Assembly (NCBI GenBank): GCA_017792445.1
Contig: CP051232.1
Coordinates: forward strand, 434,001-498,000
Length of the DNA stretch: 64,000 nt
Source: Maritimibacter sp.
GTDB taxonomy: Bacteria; Pseudomonadota; Alphaproteobacteria; Rhodobacterales; Rhodobacteraceae
Direction: 5' to 3'
The notes below the pieces were generated by a model that saw nothing but the letters and a program-made list of their open reading frames with translations, was not told the DNA's origin and searched no databases. Of this stretch, positions 8,090 through 17,964 are shown in pieces (positions within the stretch are counted from its first letter, which is position 1; each line of letters begins with the position of its first letter). Both the position numbers and the translations under genes were made by a program.

Positions 8090-9121
8090 TCAGGCGGTCA
8101 GGTCTGCGAACCGGTCCGACGCCGTGGTCTTGAAGCCAGACTTGTCGCCCGCGCCGTCGCGGTCAATGAACAGCACCGCCATGTCACGATCATTTGCGAT
8201 CTCAAGCCCGCGTTCGCGGCCAAGAACCAACAGCGCGGTCGCCCAGGCGTCGGCCAACATCGCGTTGTCCGTCAACACGGTGACCGAGGCGGTGTCATGC
8301 GTCACCGGGCGGCCGGTGGTCGCGTCGATGATGTGCGAATAGCGCTTGCCGTCATAGTCGAAGAAATTGCGGTAGTCGCCCGAGGTCGCCATGCCCATGC
8401 CGGACACGCCTACGACCTGCATGATGCCACGGTCGAAGCTTTGCGGCGTCTCGATCCCGATCTGCCAGGGCTGACCGTCCGGGTTGCGGCCCGCGGTGTA
8501 CAGGTCGCCGCCGATTTCCACCATGTAGTCGGTGATGCCGAAACCGTTCAGCGCCTGTGCGACGTGGTCCACGCCGAATCCCTTGCCGATCGACGACAGG
8601 TAGATCTCGGCGTCCGAGTTCAGCTTGCGCAGCGCCCCGCCCGCGATCTCGACCGATTGCGCCTGCCCGCAACAGGCCATCGCCTGCGCGACTTCGGCGT
8701 CGGTCGGCATATCGGTACGGGTCTGGCGTGCGCCGAATCCCCAAAGGTCGATCAGAGCGCCGACAGTGACGTCGAACCGGCCCTCGCTGGCGTCGTGGAC
8801 ATCGGCGGCAGCCTGCATCACGTGGGCCAGTTCCGGAGAGACCGAAACGCTGTCACCGGCCTTCGCCGCATTGAACGCCGAGATCTCGGACGTGGCGTCC
8901 CAGTTCGACATCTGCGTGTTGACCCGCGCCAGCGCGGCATCCACAGCCGCCTGAAGCTCGGCCTTGGTGACGTCGCGGCTGTGGTCGACGGCGACGATGT
9001 TATAGCCCGTCCCCATCGTCAGCCCGCTCAGTTCGAGCACGTTCCAGCCCTTCCGGCACGCCGCCAGCGCAAGGGGCATGACCATGAAGCTACGGCGAGA
9101 AAGGAGAAGAGGGTTCGACAC
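8090..9121 (-). CDS. apbE: FAD:protein FMN transferase ApbE
   Basis: A 343-residue exported flavin transferase that attaches FMN covalently to threonines of NqrB and NqrC. The GTG start at 9121 (GGAG seven bases upstream) gives an N-terminal signal with lipobox-like LALAAC, so it is probably a periplasmic lipoprotein. Family marks include LTMGTGYNI, the SSIGKGFGVDHVAQ segment, IGGDLYTAGRNPDG, and SHIIDATTGRPV with the metal-ligand region NAMLADAWATALLVLG. It lies upstream of nqrM and 162 bp from the divergent nqrA start, matching its role in NQR maturation. Confidence 0.93.
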   Translation of the reverse strand: MSNPLLLSRRSFMVMPLALAACRKGWNVLELSGLTMGTGYNIVAVDHSRDVTKAELQAAVDAALARVNTQMSNWDATSEISAFNAAKAGDSVSVSPELAHVMQAAADVHDASEGRFDVTVGALIDLWGFGARQTRTDMPTDAEVAQAMACCGQAQSVEIAGGALRKLNSDAEIYLSSIGKGFGVDHVAQALNGFGITDYMVEIGGDLYTAGRNPDGQPWQIGIETPQSFDRGIMQVVGVSGMGMATSGDYRNFFDYDGKRYSHIIDATTGRPVTHDTASVTVLTDNAMLADAWATALLVLGRERGLEIANDRDMAVLFIDRDGAGDKSGFKTTASDRFADLTA

Positions 9122-9283
9122 GGGCCTACTCCGCTTGGCTGCGATCGTTCTATCAGGTTCCGCTCGCTTCTGCGGCAGAACGGCACGATGATCAACATGG
9201 ATTTCAAGAAGTGCGTCCAAGCGCCTTCCAAACCTCGTCTTGGTATCGCATAAGGCAGCCGGAAAATCGACAGGACAGAAGAC

Positions 9284-10627
9284 GTGCAGCAACACAGGTT
9301 GAGTAAGGGTCTGGACGTGCCGGTGCTGGGGGCACCCGGCGACACGATCGAAGACGGCGCGCAGATTCGCACCGTGGCCATTCTCGGGGCCGACTATATC
9401 GGCCTGAAGCCAAGGATCTCGGTTCAGGAAGGCGACGTCATCGCCGCCGGGGCCCCGATCCTCGCGCACAAGGACACGCCAGAGGTTCAGGTGACCGCGC
9501 CCGTCTCGGGACGTGTCCGGGCGATCAACCGCGGCGCCCGCCGCGCGCTGGTCAGCATCGAGATCGAGGTGGACGCGAAGGCAGCCGAGCCGGTCGACTT
9601 TTCCGGCACCGGCGACTCGACCAGCCGCGCCGGCCTTGCCGAGAAACTGTGTGCCGCCGGTCTTTGGACCTCGTTCCGCACGCGCCCCTACTCCAAGGTG
9701 CCCGCGCCTGACGCCACCCCCGCCGCGATCTACGTCACCGCGATGGACAGCGAGCCGCTGTCGGCGGATGCCGCGCTGATCATCGGCGAGGATCCTGTGG
9801 CTTTCGCGGACGGGCTTGCCGCCGTGGCAAAGCTGACCGACGGCACCACCTACCTGTGCCACGAAATCGGCGCCGACATCCCCGGCGCGGACGTCGAAGG
9901 CGTTGTTGCTGCTGGCTTTTCCGGCCCGCATCCGGCTGGCCTTGCCGGCACCCACATGCATTTCCTCGAACCGCCCTCGGCGACCAAGACGGTCTGGACC
10001 ATCGGCTATCACGACGTGATCTCGATCGGTCGGCTGCTGCAAACCGGCCGGCTGGACAGCCGCCGCACGGTCGCCCTGACCGGTCCGCTTTGCCGCCGTC
10101 CGCGTCTGGTGCGCACGGTTGCAGGCGCGTCGATGACCGACCTTTGCGCCGAGGATCTGGCGACCGACACCCCGGTGCGCATCATCTCGGGCTCGATCCT
10201 CAGCGGCCGTGACGGCGATGGTCCGACCGCTTACCTTGGCCGCTACGCCCGACAGGTCACGCTGATCGAAGAGGATCACAAGCAGATCCCGATGGGCTGG
10301 ATTCGTCCCATGCCGTCGAAATACGCTGTGCAACCGGTGCTTGGTTCAGCGCTGAGCCGGAAGCTTTACGCGCTGACCTCGAACCTCAACGGCGGCCGCC
10401 GCGCCATGGTGCCGATCGGCACGTTCGAGCGGCTGATGCCGCAGGATTTCCTGCCGACCCAGCTTCTGCGCTCGCTTCTCGTGATGGACACAGACACGGC
10501 CCAGGCGCTTGGTGCGCTTGAGCTGGACGAGGAAGACGTCGCGCTGTGCGGATTCGCCTGCCCCGCCAAGTACGAATACGGCATCGCCCTGCGCGACAGC
10601 CTCACCAAGATCGAGAAGGAGGGGTAA
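9284..10627 (+). CDS. nqrA: Na+-translocating NADH:quinone reductase subunit A
   Basis: A 447-residue membrane-associated subunit without transmembrane helices. The N-terminal RnfC/NqrA barrel-sandwich segment is visible (LSKGLDVPVLGAP, GLKPRISVQEGDVI, VTAPVSGRVRAINRG), followed by the long quinone-associated domain ending PAKYEYG. Translation starts at GTG 9284, with AGGA eight bases upstream. It is the first gene of nqrABCDEF; nqrB begins 5 bp after its stop. The complex oxidises NADH, reduces ubiquinone and exports Na+. Confidence 0.95.
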   Translation: MQQHRLSKGLDVPVLGAPGDTIEDGAQIRTVAILGADYIGLKPRISVQEGDVIAAGAPILAHKDTPEVQVTAPVSGRVRAINRGARRALVSIEIEVDAKAAEPVDFSGTGDSTSRAGLAEKLCAAGLWTSFRTRPYSKVPAPDATPAAIYVTAMDSEPLSADAALIIGEDPVAFADGLAAVAKLTDGTTYLCHEIGADIPGADVEGVVAAGFSGPHPAGLAGTHMHFLEPPSATKTVWTIGYHDVISIGRLLQTGRLDSRRTVALTGPLCRRPRLVRTVAGASMTDLCAEDLATDTPVRIISGSILSGRDGDGPTAYLGRYARQVTLIEEDHKQIPMGWIRPMPSKYAVQPVLGSALSRKLYALTSNLNGGRRAMVPIGTFERLMPQDFLPTQLLRSLLVMDTDTAQALGALELDEEDVALCGFACPAKYEYGIALRDSLTKIEKEG

Positions 10628-10632
10628 GGCCG

Positions 10633-11832
10633 ATGGGTCTCCGCGCATTCTTCGACCGAATCGAGCCTCAGTTCACCAAGGGCGGCAAGTACGAGAAGTA
10701 CTTCCCCGTCTACGAGATGATCGAGAGCTTCATCTATACGCCCAAGACGGTGACCTCCGTGGCGCCCCATGCCCGGTCGTACATCGATATGAAGCGGATC
10801 ATGACCTACGTGGTGCTGGCCACGGTGCCATGTATCCTTTTCGGTCTGTACAACACCGGCCTTCAGACCAACCTCGCGATTGCGGATTACGGTCCCTCGG
10901 GCTGGCGCGCCGCGATCATCGACGCGGTGGGGATCGGGTTCAACCCGGCCAACCCGATCGCCAACATGCTGCACGGTCTGTTGTATTTCCTGCCGATCTA
11001 CATCGTGACTCTGGTCGCGGGCGGTATTTTCGAAGTGATCTTCGCCGTCGTCCGCAAGCACGAGGTGAACGAGGGTTTCCTTGTAACCTCGATGCTTTAC
11101 ACCCTGATCCTGCCCGCCTCGACGCCCCTGTGGCAGGTGGCGCTGGGGATCATCTTCGGTGTGGTGATCGGCAAGGAAGTCTTCGGCGGCACCGGCAAGA
11201 ACTTCCTGAACCCCGCGCTGGTGGGCCGGGCGTTCCTGTACTTCGCCTACCCCGCCTATATGTCGGGTGACACCGTGTGGACCCCGGTCGACGGCTTCTC
11301 GGGCGCCACCGCGCTCGCCATCGGCGCCTCGGATGGCTATGCCACCCTGCCCGAGCATGGCATCACGTGGATGGACGCCTTCATCGGCACCATTCAGGGC
11401 TGCCTTGGCGAGACCTCGACCATCGCCTGCCTGATCGGGCTTGCGTTCCTGCTGGCCACGAAGATCGCCAACTGGCGGCTGATCGTCGGCTGTCTCGGCG
11501 GGATGATCGCCTTCTCGAGCCTGCTGAACTGGATCGGGTCCGAAACGAACCCGATGTTCGCGATGCCGTGGTACTGGCACCTTGTCATCGGCGGCTATGC
11601 CTTCGGCCTTGTCTTCATGGTGACCGAGCCGGTTTCCGCCTCTCACACCAACATGGGCCGCTATATCTATGGCGCGCTGATCGGCTTCATGGTCGTGATG
11701 ATCCGGGTCATCAACCCGGCCTTCCCCGAGGGCATGATGCTTGCGATCCTGTTCGGCAATGTCTTTGCGCCGCTGATCGACTACTTCGTCGTTCAGGCCA
11801 ACATCAAACGGAGGGCAAAGCGCAATGCCTGA
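10633..11832 (+). CDS. nqrB: Na+-translocating NADH:quinone reductase subunit B
   Basis: A 399-residue polytopic subunit with about ten helices. The covalent FMN site is in DGFSGATALA, with the acceptor threonine at about residue 226. Other conserved parts are FIYTPKTVTS near the N-terminus, GGTGKNFLNPALVGRAFLYF, and the C-terminal TEPVSASHTNMGRYIYG. The ATG at 10633 follows nqrA by 5 bp. The 3' end overlaps nqrC by 8 bp. ApbE encoded nearby would attach the FMN. Confidence 0.95.
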   Translation: MGLRAFFDRIEPQFTKGGKYEKYFPVYEMIESFIYTPKTVTSVAPHARSYIDMKRIMTYVVLATVPCILFGLYNTGLQTNLAIADYGPSGWRAAIIDAVGIGFNPANPIANMLHGLLYFLPIYIVTLVAGGIFEVIFAVVRKHEVNEGFLVTSMLYTLILPASTPLWQVALGIIFGVVIGKEVFGGTGKNFLNPALVGRAFLYFAYPAYMSGDTVWTPVDGFSGATALAIGASDGYATLPEHGITWMDAFIGTIQGCLGETSTIACLIGLAFLLATKIANWRLIVGCLGGMIAFSSLLNWIGSETNPMFAMPWYWHLVIGGYAFGLVFMVTEPVSASHTNMGRYIYGALIGFMVVMIRVINPAFPEGMMLAILFGNVFAPLIDYFVVQANIKRRAKRNA

Positions 11833-12637
11833 CGCTCAGCAGCAGAAGGGCCCGATCCGCCGCTTTCTGGATCTGCCGCCCGACTCCGTCTCCAAAACCG
11901 TTGTCGTCGCAGTGGGGCTGTGCCTTGTCGCGTCCATGGTCGTCTCTGCCGCCGCTGTGGCCCTGCGCCCGGTGCAAGAGGCGAACCAGCTTAACGACAA
12001 GCGGGTGAACATCCTGCAGGTCGCCGGCGTCTATGACGAGACGGTCCCGGTGAACGAGGCTTTCGCGGATTTCGAACCGCACGTGCTGGACCTGTCCACG
12101 GGCGAATTCTCGGACCAGTTCGAGATCGACACCTTCGACCAGTTGGCCGCCAGCGACGACCCCGCAATCATCCGCGCGCTGGACGAGGATCCGGCGGGTC
12201 TTGGCGGGACGATGCAGGCCTACCGCATGATCTACTTCCTGCGGGACGAGGCCGGTGCGATCGACAAGGTCGTGCTTCCGATCGAAGGCTACGGCCTGTG
12301 GTCGACGCTGTACGGCTTCATCGCGCTGGAAGAGAACGGCAACGACATCTTCGGCCTGCAATTCTATCAGCACGGCGAGACCCCCGGCCTAGGCGCCGAG
12401 GTCGACAACCCCCGCTGGAAGGCCCTGTGGAACGGCAAGAAGCTGTTCACCGACGATGGCACCCTGGCGATCACCGTCGCCAAGTCCCCGCCCCCGCAGG
12501 GGCAGGAATACTACGTTGACGCACTCGCCGGGGCGACGCTGACGTCGCGCGGCGTGGACAACCTGGTGCGTTTCTGGATGGGCGAGGCCGGCTACGGCAC
12601 CTTCCTGGAACGCCTGCAGGCAGGAGAGATCGACTGA
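11825..12637 (+). CDS. nqrC: Na+-translocating NADH:quinone reductase subunit C
   Basis: A 270-residue subunit with one N-terminal helix (about 24-47) and a periplasmic FMN-binding domain. The flavinylation motif [10 protein letters not shown] places the FMN-carrying threonine at about residue 238. The domain includes [18 protein letters not shown] and the [16 protein letters not shown] stretch typical of the family. It overlaps nqrB by 8 bp and its stop shares one base with the nqrD start (TGATG), indicating tight coupling. Confidence 0.95.
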   Translation: MPDAQQQKGPIRRFLDLPPDSVSKTVVVAVGLCLVASMVVSAAAVALRPVQEANQLNDKRVNILQVAGVYDETVPVNEAFADFEPHVLDLSTGEFSDQFEIDTFDQLAASDDPAIIRALDEDPAGLGGTMQAYRMIYFLRDEAGAIDKVVLPIEGYGLWSTLYGFIALEENGNDIFGLQFYQHGETPGLGAEVDNPRWKALWNGKKLFTDDGTLAITVAKSPPPQGQEYYVDALAGATLTSRGVDNLVRFWMGEAGYGTFLERLQAGEID

Positions 12638-13290
12638 TGGCACAGACCTACCGTTCGCAACTGGTCGATCCGCTGATCGACAACAACCCGATCACCCTGC
12701 AGGTGCTGGGGATCTGTTCGGCACTGGCCGTGACCTCGTCGATGCAGGTGGCGCTGGTGATGTCGATCGCGGTGACGCTGGTTACCGGCTTCAGCTCGAT
12801 GTTCATCTCGATGCTGCGCAACCAGATCCCGAACTCGATCCGGATCATCGTGCAGATGGTCGTGATCGCGTCGCTGGTGATCCTGGTGGACCAGATCCTG
12901 AAAGCCTACGCCTACGAGATTTCGAAGACCCTGTCGGTTTTCGTCGGCCTGATCATCACCAACTGCATCGTCATGGGCCGCGCCGAGGCCTTCGCGATGA
13001 AGAACCCGCCGGTGGCAAGCTTCATCGACGGGGTTGGCAACGGTCTGGGCTATGGCCTGCTGCTGATGGTCGTGTCGGTGTTCCGTGAACTGTTCGGCTC
13101 GGGCTCGCTGTTCGGCATCACCATCCTGCCCACCGTGAACAACGGCGGCTGGTACGTCCCGAACGGCATGCTGCTGCTGCCGCCCTCGGCCTTCTTCGTG
13201 ATCGGCCTGCTGATCTGGGCCGTCCGCACGTGGAAGCCGGGACAGGTCGAAGAGCGCGAGTACAAGATCCAGACGGTGGAGGCGCACTGA
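12637..13290 (+). CDS. nqrD: Na+-translocating NADH:quinone reductase subunit D
   Basis: A 217-residue inner-membrane protein with six helices. It shares the RnfE/NqrD family pattern [22 protein letters not shown] at the start and [20 protein letters not shown] in the middle. The cysteines in GICSA and ITNCIV correspond to the conserved cysteines that hold an iron centre with NqrE. One-base overlaps with nqrC and nqrE keep subunit synthesis coupled. Confidence 0.95.
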   Translation: MAQTYRSQLVDPLIDNNPITLQVLGICSALAVTSSMQVALVMSIAVTLVTGFSSMFISMLRNQIPNSIRIIVQMVVIASLVILVDQILKAYAYEISKTLSVFVGLIITNCIVMGRAEAFAMKNPPVASFIDGVGNGLGYGLLLMVVSVFRELFGSGSLFGITILPTVNNGGWYVPNGMLLLPPSAFFVIGLLIWAVRTWKPGQVEEREYKIQTVEAH

Positions 13291-13898
13291 TGGAAGGTCT
13301 CGTCTCTCTCGCGGTCAAGGCGGTCTTCGTCGAGAACCTCGCCCTGTCCTTCTTCCTCGGCATGTGTACCTTCCTTGCCGTGTCCAAGAAGATCTCTACC
13401 GCCATGGGCCTTGGCATCTCGGTCATGGTCGTTCAGGCGATCACCGTTCCGGCCAACAACCTGCTGCTGACCAAGCTTCTGGCGCCGGGCGCGCTGGCTT
13501 GGGCGGGCTTTCCGGACGTGGACCTGACCTTCCTTGGTCTGATCTCGTACATCGGGGTCATCGCAGCGCTGGTGCAGATCCTCGAGATGATCCTCGATAA
13601 GTACTTCCCGCCGCTCTACAACGCGCTGGGCGTGTACCTGCCGCTGATCACCGTGAACTGCGCGATCCTCGGCGGTTCGCTGTTCATGGTGGAACGCAGC
13701 TACGACTTCGCCGAAGCCGCGACCTACGGCATCTCGTCGGGCTTCGGCTGGGCGCTGGCGATCACCGCGATGGCCGGCGTGCGCGAGAAGCTGAAGTACT
13801 CGGACATTCCCGACGGCCTGCAGGGCCTGGGCATCACCTTCATCACCGCGGGACTGATGGCGATGGCCTTCATGTCCTTCAGCGGCGTCAAACTGTAA
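13290..13898 (+). CDS. nqrE: Na+-translocating NADH:quinone reductase subunit E
   Basis: A 202-residue, six-helix subunit that is the inverted counterpart of NqrD. Family signatures are [20 protein letters not shown] near the N-terminus (Cys in GMCTF) and [15 protein letters not shown] in the middle (Cys in VNCAI). Start ATG 13290 shares its first base with the nqrD stop. The longer upstream frame is excluded because it lies inside nqrD. nqrF follows after 12 bp. Confidence 0.95.
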   Translation: MEGLVSLAVKAVFVENLALSFFLGMCTFLAVSKKISTAMGLGISVMVVQAITVPANNLLLTKLLAPGALAWAGFPDVDLTFLGLISYIGVIAALVQILEMILDKYFPPLYNALGVYLPLITVNCAILGGSLFMVERSYDFAEAATYGISSGFGWALAITAMAGVREKLKYSDIPDGLQGLGITFITAGLMAMAFMSFSGVKL

Positions 13899-13910
13899 GG
13901 AGCGCGATCC

Positions 13911-15134
13911 GTGACGACTTTCGGACTTGGCGTCCTGCTGTTCACCCTGATCGTCATCGTGCTGGTGACGGTCATCCTCGCGGCGCGCTCCAAGCTGGTA
14001 AGCTCGGGCAACGTCAACATCACCATCAACGGCGAAAAGACGATCTCTGTCCCGTCCGGCGGCAAGCTGCTGCAGACACTGGCGGCCGAGAAGATGTTCG
14101 TTCCCTCCGCCTGCGGCGGCGGTGGCACCTGCGCCCAGTGCCGCGTGCGCATCCACTCTGGCGGCGGGTCGATCCTGCCGACCGAGGAATCGCACATCAC
14201 CAAGCGCGAAGCCGCCCGCGGCGACCGCCTGTCCTGTCAGGTCGCGGTCAAGCAGGACATGGACATCGAGGTTCCCGAAGAGGTCTTCGGCGTGAAGAAG
14301 TGGGAGTGCACCGTGCGTTCCAACGACAACGTCGCGACCTTCATCAAGAACCTCGTTCTGGAGCTGCCCGAGGGCGAGGACGTGAACTTCCGCGCCGGCG
14401 GCTACATCCAGATCGAAGCGCCCGCGCACAAGCTGTCCTACAAGGATTTCGACGTGGCCGAGGAGTACCGCCCGGATTGGGACCGGTTCAATCTTTGGCA
14501 GTACGAATCCACCGTGGACGAGCCGATCGAGCGCGCTTACTCGATGGCCAACTACCCGGACGAGAAGGGCATCATCATGCTCAACGTCCGCGTCGCCTCT
14601 CCCCCGCCCGGCTCTACCGGCATCCCGCCGGGGCTGATGTCGTCCTACATCTTCAACCTGAAGCCCGGCGACAAGGTCACCATCTCGGGTCCGTTCGGCG
14701 AATTCTTCGCCCGCGACACCGACAAGGAGATGGTGTTCATCGGCGGCGGCGCCGGCATGGCGCCGATGCGCTCGCATATCTTCGACCAGTTGAAGCGGCT
14801 GAAGAACAAGGACCGGAAGATCACCTTCTGGTACGGCGCGCGGTCCAAGCGCGAGATGTTCTTCGTCGAGGACTTCGACGAACTGGCGGCAGAATTCCCG
14901 AACTTCGAATGGCACGTCGCCCTGTCGGACGCCCTGCCCGAGGACGAGTGGACCGGCTACACCGGCTTCATCCACAACGTGCTGTACGAGGAATACCTCA
15001 AGAACCATCCGGCCCCCGAGGACTGCGAGTACTACATGTGCGGCCCGCCCATCATGAACCAGTCGGTGATCAACATGCTGCTGGATCTGGGTGTCGACCG
15101 CGAAGACATCATGCTGGACGACTTCGGCGGCTAA
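13911..15134 (+). CDS. nqrF: Na+-translocating NADH:quinone reductase subunit F
   Basis: A 407-residue NADH-oxidising subunit. It has an N-terminal helix (about 5-25), a [2Fe-2S] ferredoxin domain with Cys68, Cys74, Cys77 and Cys109 ([23 protein letters not shown]), an FAD-binding RAYSMANYP segment, and NADH-binding [12 protein letters not shown] and MCGPPIM. Translation begins at GTG 13911, with AAGGAG about nine bases ahead. It is the last gene of the operon, and an intrinsic terminator follows at 15163. Confidence 0.95.
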   Translation: MTTFGLGVLLFTLIVIVLVTVILAARSKLVSSGNVNITINGEKTISVPSGGKLLQTLAAEKMFVPSACGGGGTCAQCRVRIHSGGGSILPTEESHITKREAARGDRLSCQVAVKQDMDIEVPEEVFGVKKWECTVRSNDNVATFIKNLVLELPEGEDVNFRAGGYIQIEAPAHKLSYKDFDVAEEYRPDWDRFNLWQYESTVDEPIERAYSMANYPDEKGIIMLNVRVASPPPGSTGIPPGLMSSYIFNLKPGDKVTISGPFGEFFARDTDKEMVFIGGGAGMAPMRSHIFDQLKRLKNKDRKITFWYGARSKREMFFVEDFDELAAEFPNFEWHVALSDALPEDEWTGYTGFIHNVLYEEYLKNHPAPEDCEYYMCGPPIMNQSVINMLLDLGVDREDIMLDDFGG

Positions 15135-15162
15135 TACCGAACCTTTCGCGAAACACTGGAAC

Positions 15163-15188
15163 AGGGGAGCTTCGGCTCCCCTTTTTCG
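15163..15188 (+). terminator. Rho-independent terminator of nqrABCDEF
   Basis: A perfect 8-bp stem AGGGGAGC / GCTCCCCT with a TTCG tetraloop, directly followed by a T-run, 28 bp after the nqrF stop. It closes the NQR operon just before the accessory region begins. Confidence 0.93.
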
Positions 15189-15632
15189 TTGCCGGGGCCC
15201 GGGGGCCAGTTGCGGGCGTTTCGCGACGTATAGAGGGAGGTGGCGGAGCCGGAGTCCGCCTAATTAATAATTCATGACTTTGATATTATTGGCTTTTAAA
15301 ATTAAGCCCAAGAGTCATACCACATTTTGTACCTCACCGTAGTGCACTGCGGTCTGCAATTGACCGATTTCGCCAGTTCGGATTTTGACTGAACCAGGGA
15401 AGAAGTGTGCGACAACCAGTCGCGGCGTATGGCGAGGGTGGATGCACTCTATGCAGTAATGGATAGTACGTCGCGGGATAGCGACGCTTGCCTTGCAGAA
15501 CGCAAATCTTGGGTCAGTTCCACTAGCGTCGTGCTGCACCGAAAATGCCACTATCTGTGGCCGTTCCACGCTAGGCGACGATCTCGCAAAAAGGTAGGTT
15601 TTCGTAATAAAGTACTTTGTGAGAAAGCGGAG
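15189..15632. other. Intergenic stretch with no convincing gene; left edge of the accessory region
   Basis: Nothing here has both a ribosome-binding site and a protein-like sequence. From about 15259 the DNA turns abruptly AT-rich, with TAATTAATAATTCATG, unlike the flanking NQR DNA. Just before this, at 15238-15254, is a short match to the 3' end of the tRNA-Ser gene at 41428. The region probably also holds the promoter of the lipoprotein gene at 15633. Confidence 0.5.
15238..15254. repeat. Possible degenerate attachment site (tRNA-Ser 3'-end repeat)
   Basis: AGGTGGCGGAGCCGGAG matches AGGTGGCGGAGAAGGAG at 41425-41441 in 15 of 17 positions, with the first 11 identical. It sits exactly at the shift from GC-rich to AT-rich DNA after the NQR terminator. 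A true att would normally be longer and exact, so chance or decay after insertion remain possible. Confidence 0.3.
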
Positions 15633-16718
15633 ATGCTACGATTCTTCTCCTTCCTTAGTTTAACCTTCTTGCTTGCCTGCGGGCATGCGCCGGACCTGAT
15701 CGGCGTGGACAATTCTCATGTGCCAGTGGCTTCAGTACCGGGTGCGCAACTGCACAAAGTATTCATCACCACAACACGGGCGCGAACGACAGACTCGACA
15801 GAAATGTTCGGACCAGAGCGCAGCGGGACACTTGGGCTGGCCTCAGTCACAGTCTCAGTTCCGCCGGGGCATGTTCCTGGAGTGCTGGAGCGGCCGAAGC
15901 GGCTTCCCCCAGACCCGTCCCGCGAGTTCGCGGTGATTGATCCGATCATTTATGATGAGGGCCGTAGTTTCATCGACGCAATCAACGTCGAACTGTCAAG
16001 GCGCCCGCCAGCACATCGCGACGTATTGTTGTTTGTCCACGGCTACAACAATTCTTTGAGCGACGCGGTTTTGCGTATGACGCAGTTCGTCGAGGATACT
16101 GGCTTTAAGGGCGTGCCAGTGCTTTTTTCCTTTGCCTCGGCCGCGAAAGCCACGAGCTATGTATACGACCTGAATAGCGCGCTGGCGGCACGCCCTTTCC
16201 TGGAAGATGCGTCTGGTCTTCTCGTGCAAACAAACGCGCGGCGGTTCGACGTGTTTGCCCATTCAATGGGAGCGCTGTTGTTGACCGAGGTTATGGTGCA
16301 GTCGGACATTGCCGGGACGTTGGGCGAAAGCGGCCATCTGAGCAATATCATGCTCGCGGCACCGGACATCGACCTGTACCTGTTCCGGTCCCAACTCAGC
16401 CAAATCCGAAACAACCCGGGCAACATCATCGTCTTTCTATCTCGGGATGACGAAGCACTGCGGGCATCGCGGATGGTGGCCGGGGGCGAGCCGCGGGTCG
16501 GGGCGGTGCAAGGCAACGCGCTGGAGGGCTTGGGCGTGACGGTAATTGACTTAAGCGAGGTGCATATCGACGGCACGTCCTCGCACTCCAAATTCGCCAG
16601 CTCGCCCGACGTGGTGCGGTTGATCGGAGCTGGATTACAGAAGAACACATACTCCGCCGAGGCGGCAGCGCCGACTGTTTTCCATATCTTCAGTTCACTC
16701 CCTTTGGCATTTGAATAG
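15633..16718 (+). CDS. DUF900-type alpha/beta-hydrolase lipoprotein
   Basis: A 361-residue predicted lipoprotein: signal MLRFFSFLSLTFLLAC with lipobox Cys16. The mature part matches the DUF900 esterase/lipase-like fold: KVFITTTRAR near residue 42, the oxyanion strand LLFVHGYNN at 132-140, nucleophile elbow AHSMGA at 209-214 (Ser211), acidic residue region LAAPDIDLYLF, and a C-terminal His in SSHSKF. ATG 15633 is chosen because it begins the signal peptide; the in-frame extension upstream has no signal. The substrate is unknown. It stands alone, with the IS inserted 72 bp after its stop. Confidence 0.82.
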   Translation: MLRFFSFLSLTFLLACGHAPDLIGVDNSHVPVASVPGAQLHKVFITTTRARTTDSTEMFGPERSGTLGLASVTVSVPPGHVPGVLERPKRLPPDPSREFAVIDPIIYDEGRSFIDAINVELSRRPPAHRDVLLFVHGYNNSLSDAVLRMTQFVEDTGFKGVPVLFSFASAAKATSYVYDLNSALAARPFLEDASGLLVQTNARRFDVFAHSMGALLLTEVMVQSDIAGTLGESGHLSNIMLAAPDIDLYLFRSQLSQIRNNPGNIIVFLSRDDEALRASRMVAGGEPRVGAVQGNALEGLGVTVIDLSEVHIDGTSSHSKFASSPDVVRLIGAGLQKNTYSAEAAAPTVFHIFSSLPLAFE

Positions 16719-16855
16719 GTACCGCCAACTACACGGGCCTTCTGGTCAAGTCGTCACCTTGGAAGCGGTGTTATGGAAGTGCATTCGGACTGACCTGCTC
16801 CCCTGAAAAGTCCGCGGTTTGAGGTTAGCCTGTTCTCCACACGAGGAGACAGACA

Positions 16856-17122
16856 ATGCGGAAAAGCCGTTTCAGCGAAGAGCAGATCATTGGCATCCTG
16901 AAGGAGCACCAAGCCGGGATAGGCGCCAAGGAGCTCTGCCGGAAGCATGGCATCAGTGATGGCACGTTTTACAAATGGCGTTCGAAGTATGGCGGCATGG
17001 AAGTGTCGGAGGCCAAGCGGCTGAAGGCTCTTGAGGCCGAGAACGCGAAGCTCAAGAAGATGCTCGCGGAGCACATGCTGGATGTCGCCACGCTCAAGGA
17101 AATGCTGGGAAAAAACTTCTGA
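16856..17122 (+). CDS. IS3-family transposase OrfA
   Basis: An 88-residue protein with the N-terminal helix-turn-helix that recognises the IS ends ([41 protein letters not shown]) and a C-terminal leucine-zipper-like segment ([20 protein letters not shown]). The start is ATG 16856. The gene ends GGA AAA AAC TTC TGA, and the A_AAA_AAC heptamer at 17110-17116 is a classic -1 frameshift site that would yield the OrfAB fusion transposase. Confidence 0.93.
   Translation: MRKSRFSEEQIIGILKEHQAGIGAKELCRKHGISDGTFYKWRSKYGGMEVSEAKRLKALEAENAKLKKMLAEHMLDVATLKEMLGKNF
17110..17116 (+). promoter_or_regulatory. Programmed -1 ribosomal frameshift site of the IS
   Basis: The heptamer A_AAA_AAC is in the zero frame of orfA two codons before its stop. 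The -1 frame is open from here through orfB, so slippage produces the fused transposase used by IS3-family elements. Confidence 0.85.
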
Positions 17123-17145
17123 AGCCCGGTGCAAGGCGACGAGCA

Positions 17146-17964
17146 GTGGACTGGGCCATGACAGAGAAGAGCTACAACCAGCGACGGGCCTGCGCTTTGG
17201 CCGGGATTGATCCGCGCGTTTACAGGCGGCGATCAACCAGACCTGCGGACACTGAGCTGCGAGAGAGGCTGAAGGAGCTGTCCAGCGAACGGCGTCGCTT
17301 CGGCTATCGGAGGCTGCACCTGCTTCTTGGCCGCGAAGGCTGGAAGGTGAACTGGAAGAAGCTCTACCGGATCTACCGAGAAGAAGGCTTAACAGTCCGT
17401 AAACGGGGCGGTCGCAAGCGGGCCCTGGGGACCAGGGCGCCCATGGCGATCCCGCAGGGGCCGAACCTCCGCTGGTCGCTGGACTTCGTGTCAGACAGCC
17501 TGTCCGATGGTCGCCGCTTCCGGGTGCTCTGCGTCATCGACGACTTCAGCCGGGAATGCCTGGCCGCGGTCGTGGACACCTCGCTGTCAGGGCAGCGCGT
17601 TGGGCGTGAGCTCGACAGCATCGCTCGAGTGCGCGGCTATCCCTGCATGGTAGTGAGCGACAACGGCACGGAGCTGACCTCGAACGCCATCCTCAAATGG
17701 CAGGAGGAGCGCCGGGTCGAATGGCACTACATCGCTCCGGGAAAACCGATGCAGAATGGCTTCGTCGAGAGCTTCAATGGACGTCTGCGTGACGAATGCC
17801 TCAATGAGCACCTGTTCGCCAATCTGCGCCACGCCCGCGACCTGATCGAGGCGTGGCGCGACGACTACAACCACCACCGCCCCCACACGAGCCTCGACGG
17901 GCTCACCCCGTGGGAGTATCACCAACGGTCAGTAGAGGACCAAACCCTGAACAGAGCTAGCTAA
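17146..17964 (+). CDS. IS3-family transposase OrfB (DDE integrase domain)
   Basis: A 272-residue product in the -1 frame relative to orfA. An HTH_21-type segment ([16 protein letters not shown]) precedes the rve integrase core with the DDE triad: first Asp in [10 protein letters not shown], second in [11 protein letters not shown], Glu in [17 protein letters not shown]. The C-terminus has the usual [19 protein letters not shown]. The frame is open upstream to the slippery site, so the functional protein is probably OrfAB rather than the separate product from the GTG at 17146. Confidence 0.92.
   Translation: MDWAMTEKSYNQRRACALAGIDPRVYRRRSTRPADTELRERLKELSSERRRFGYRRLHLLLGREGWKVNWKKLYRIYREEGLTVRKRGGRKRALGTRAPMAIPQGPNLRWSLDFVSDSLSDGRRFRVLCVIDDFSRECLAAVVDTSLSGQRVGRELDSIARVRGYPCMVVSDNGTELTSNAILKWQEERRVEWHYIAPGKPMQNGFVESFNGRLRDECLNEHLFANLRHARDLIEAWRDDYNHHRPHTSLDGLTPWEYHQRSVEDQTLNRAS

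Noticed and set aside
12592-15008. Long minus-strand frames opposite nqrD, nqrE and nqrF
   Set aside because: They oppose six co-oriented, coupled NQR genes and lack protein-like sequence.
15315-15569. 84-codon minus-strand frame in the AT-rich gap
   Set aside because: No ribosome site and no recognisable composition; probably chance.
15405-15632. In-frame N-terminal extension of the DUF900 lipoprotein
   Set aside because: The extension carries no signal peptide and would bury the clear lipobox signal that starts at 15633.
17110-17146. Apparent frameshift breaking the IS transposase
   Set aside because: The A_AAA_AAC heptamer in the correct frame shows it is programmed frameshifting, not a mutation.
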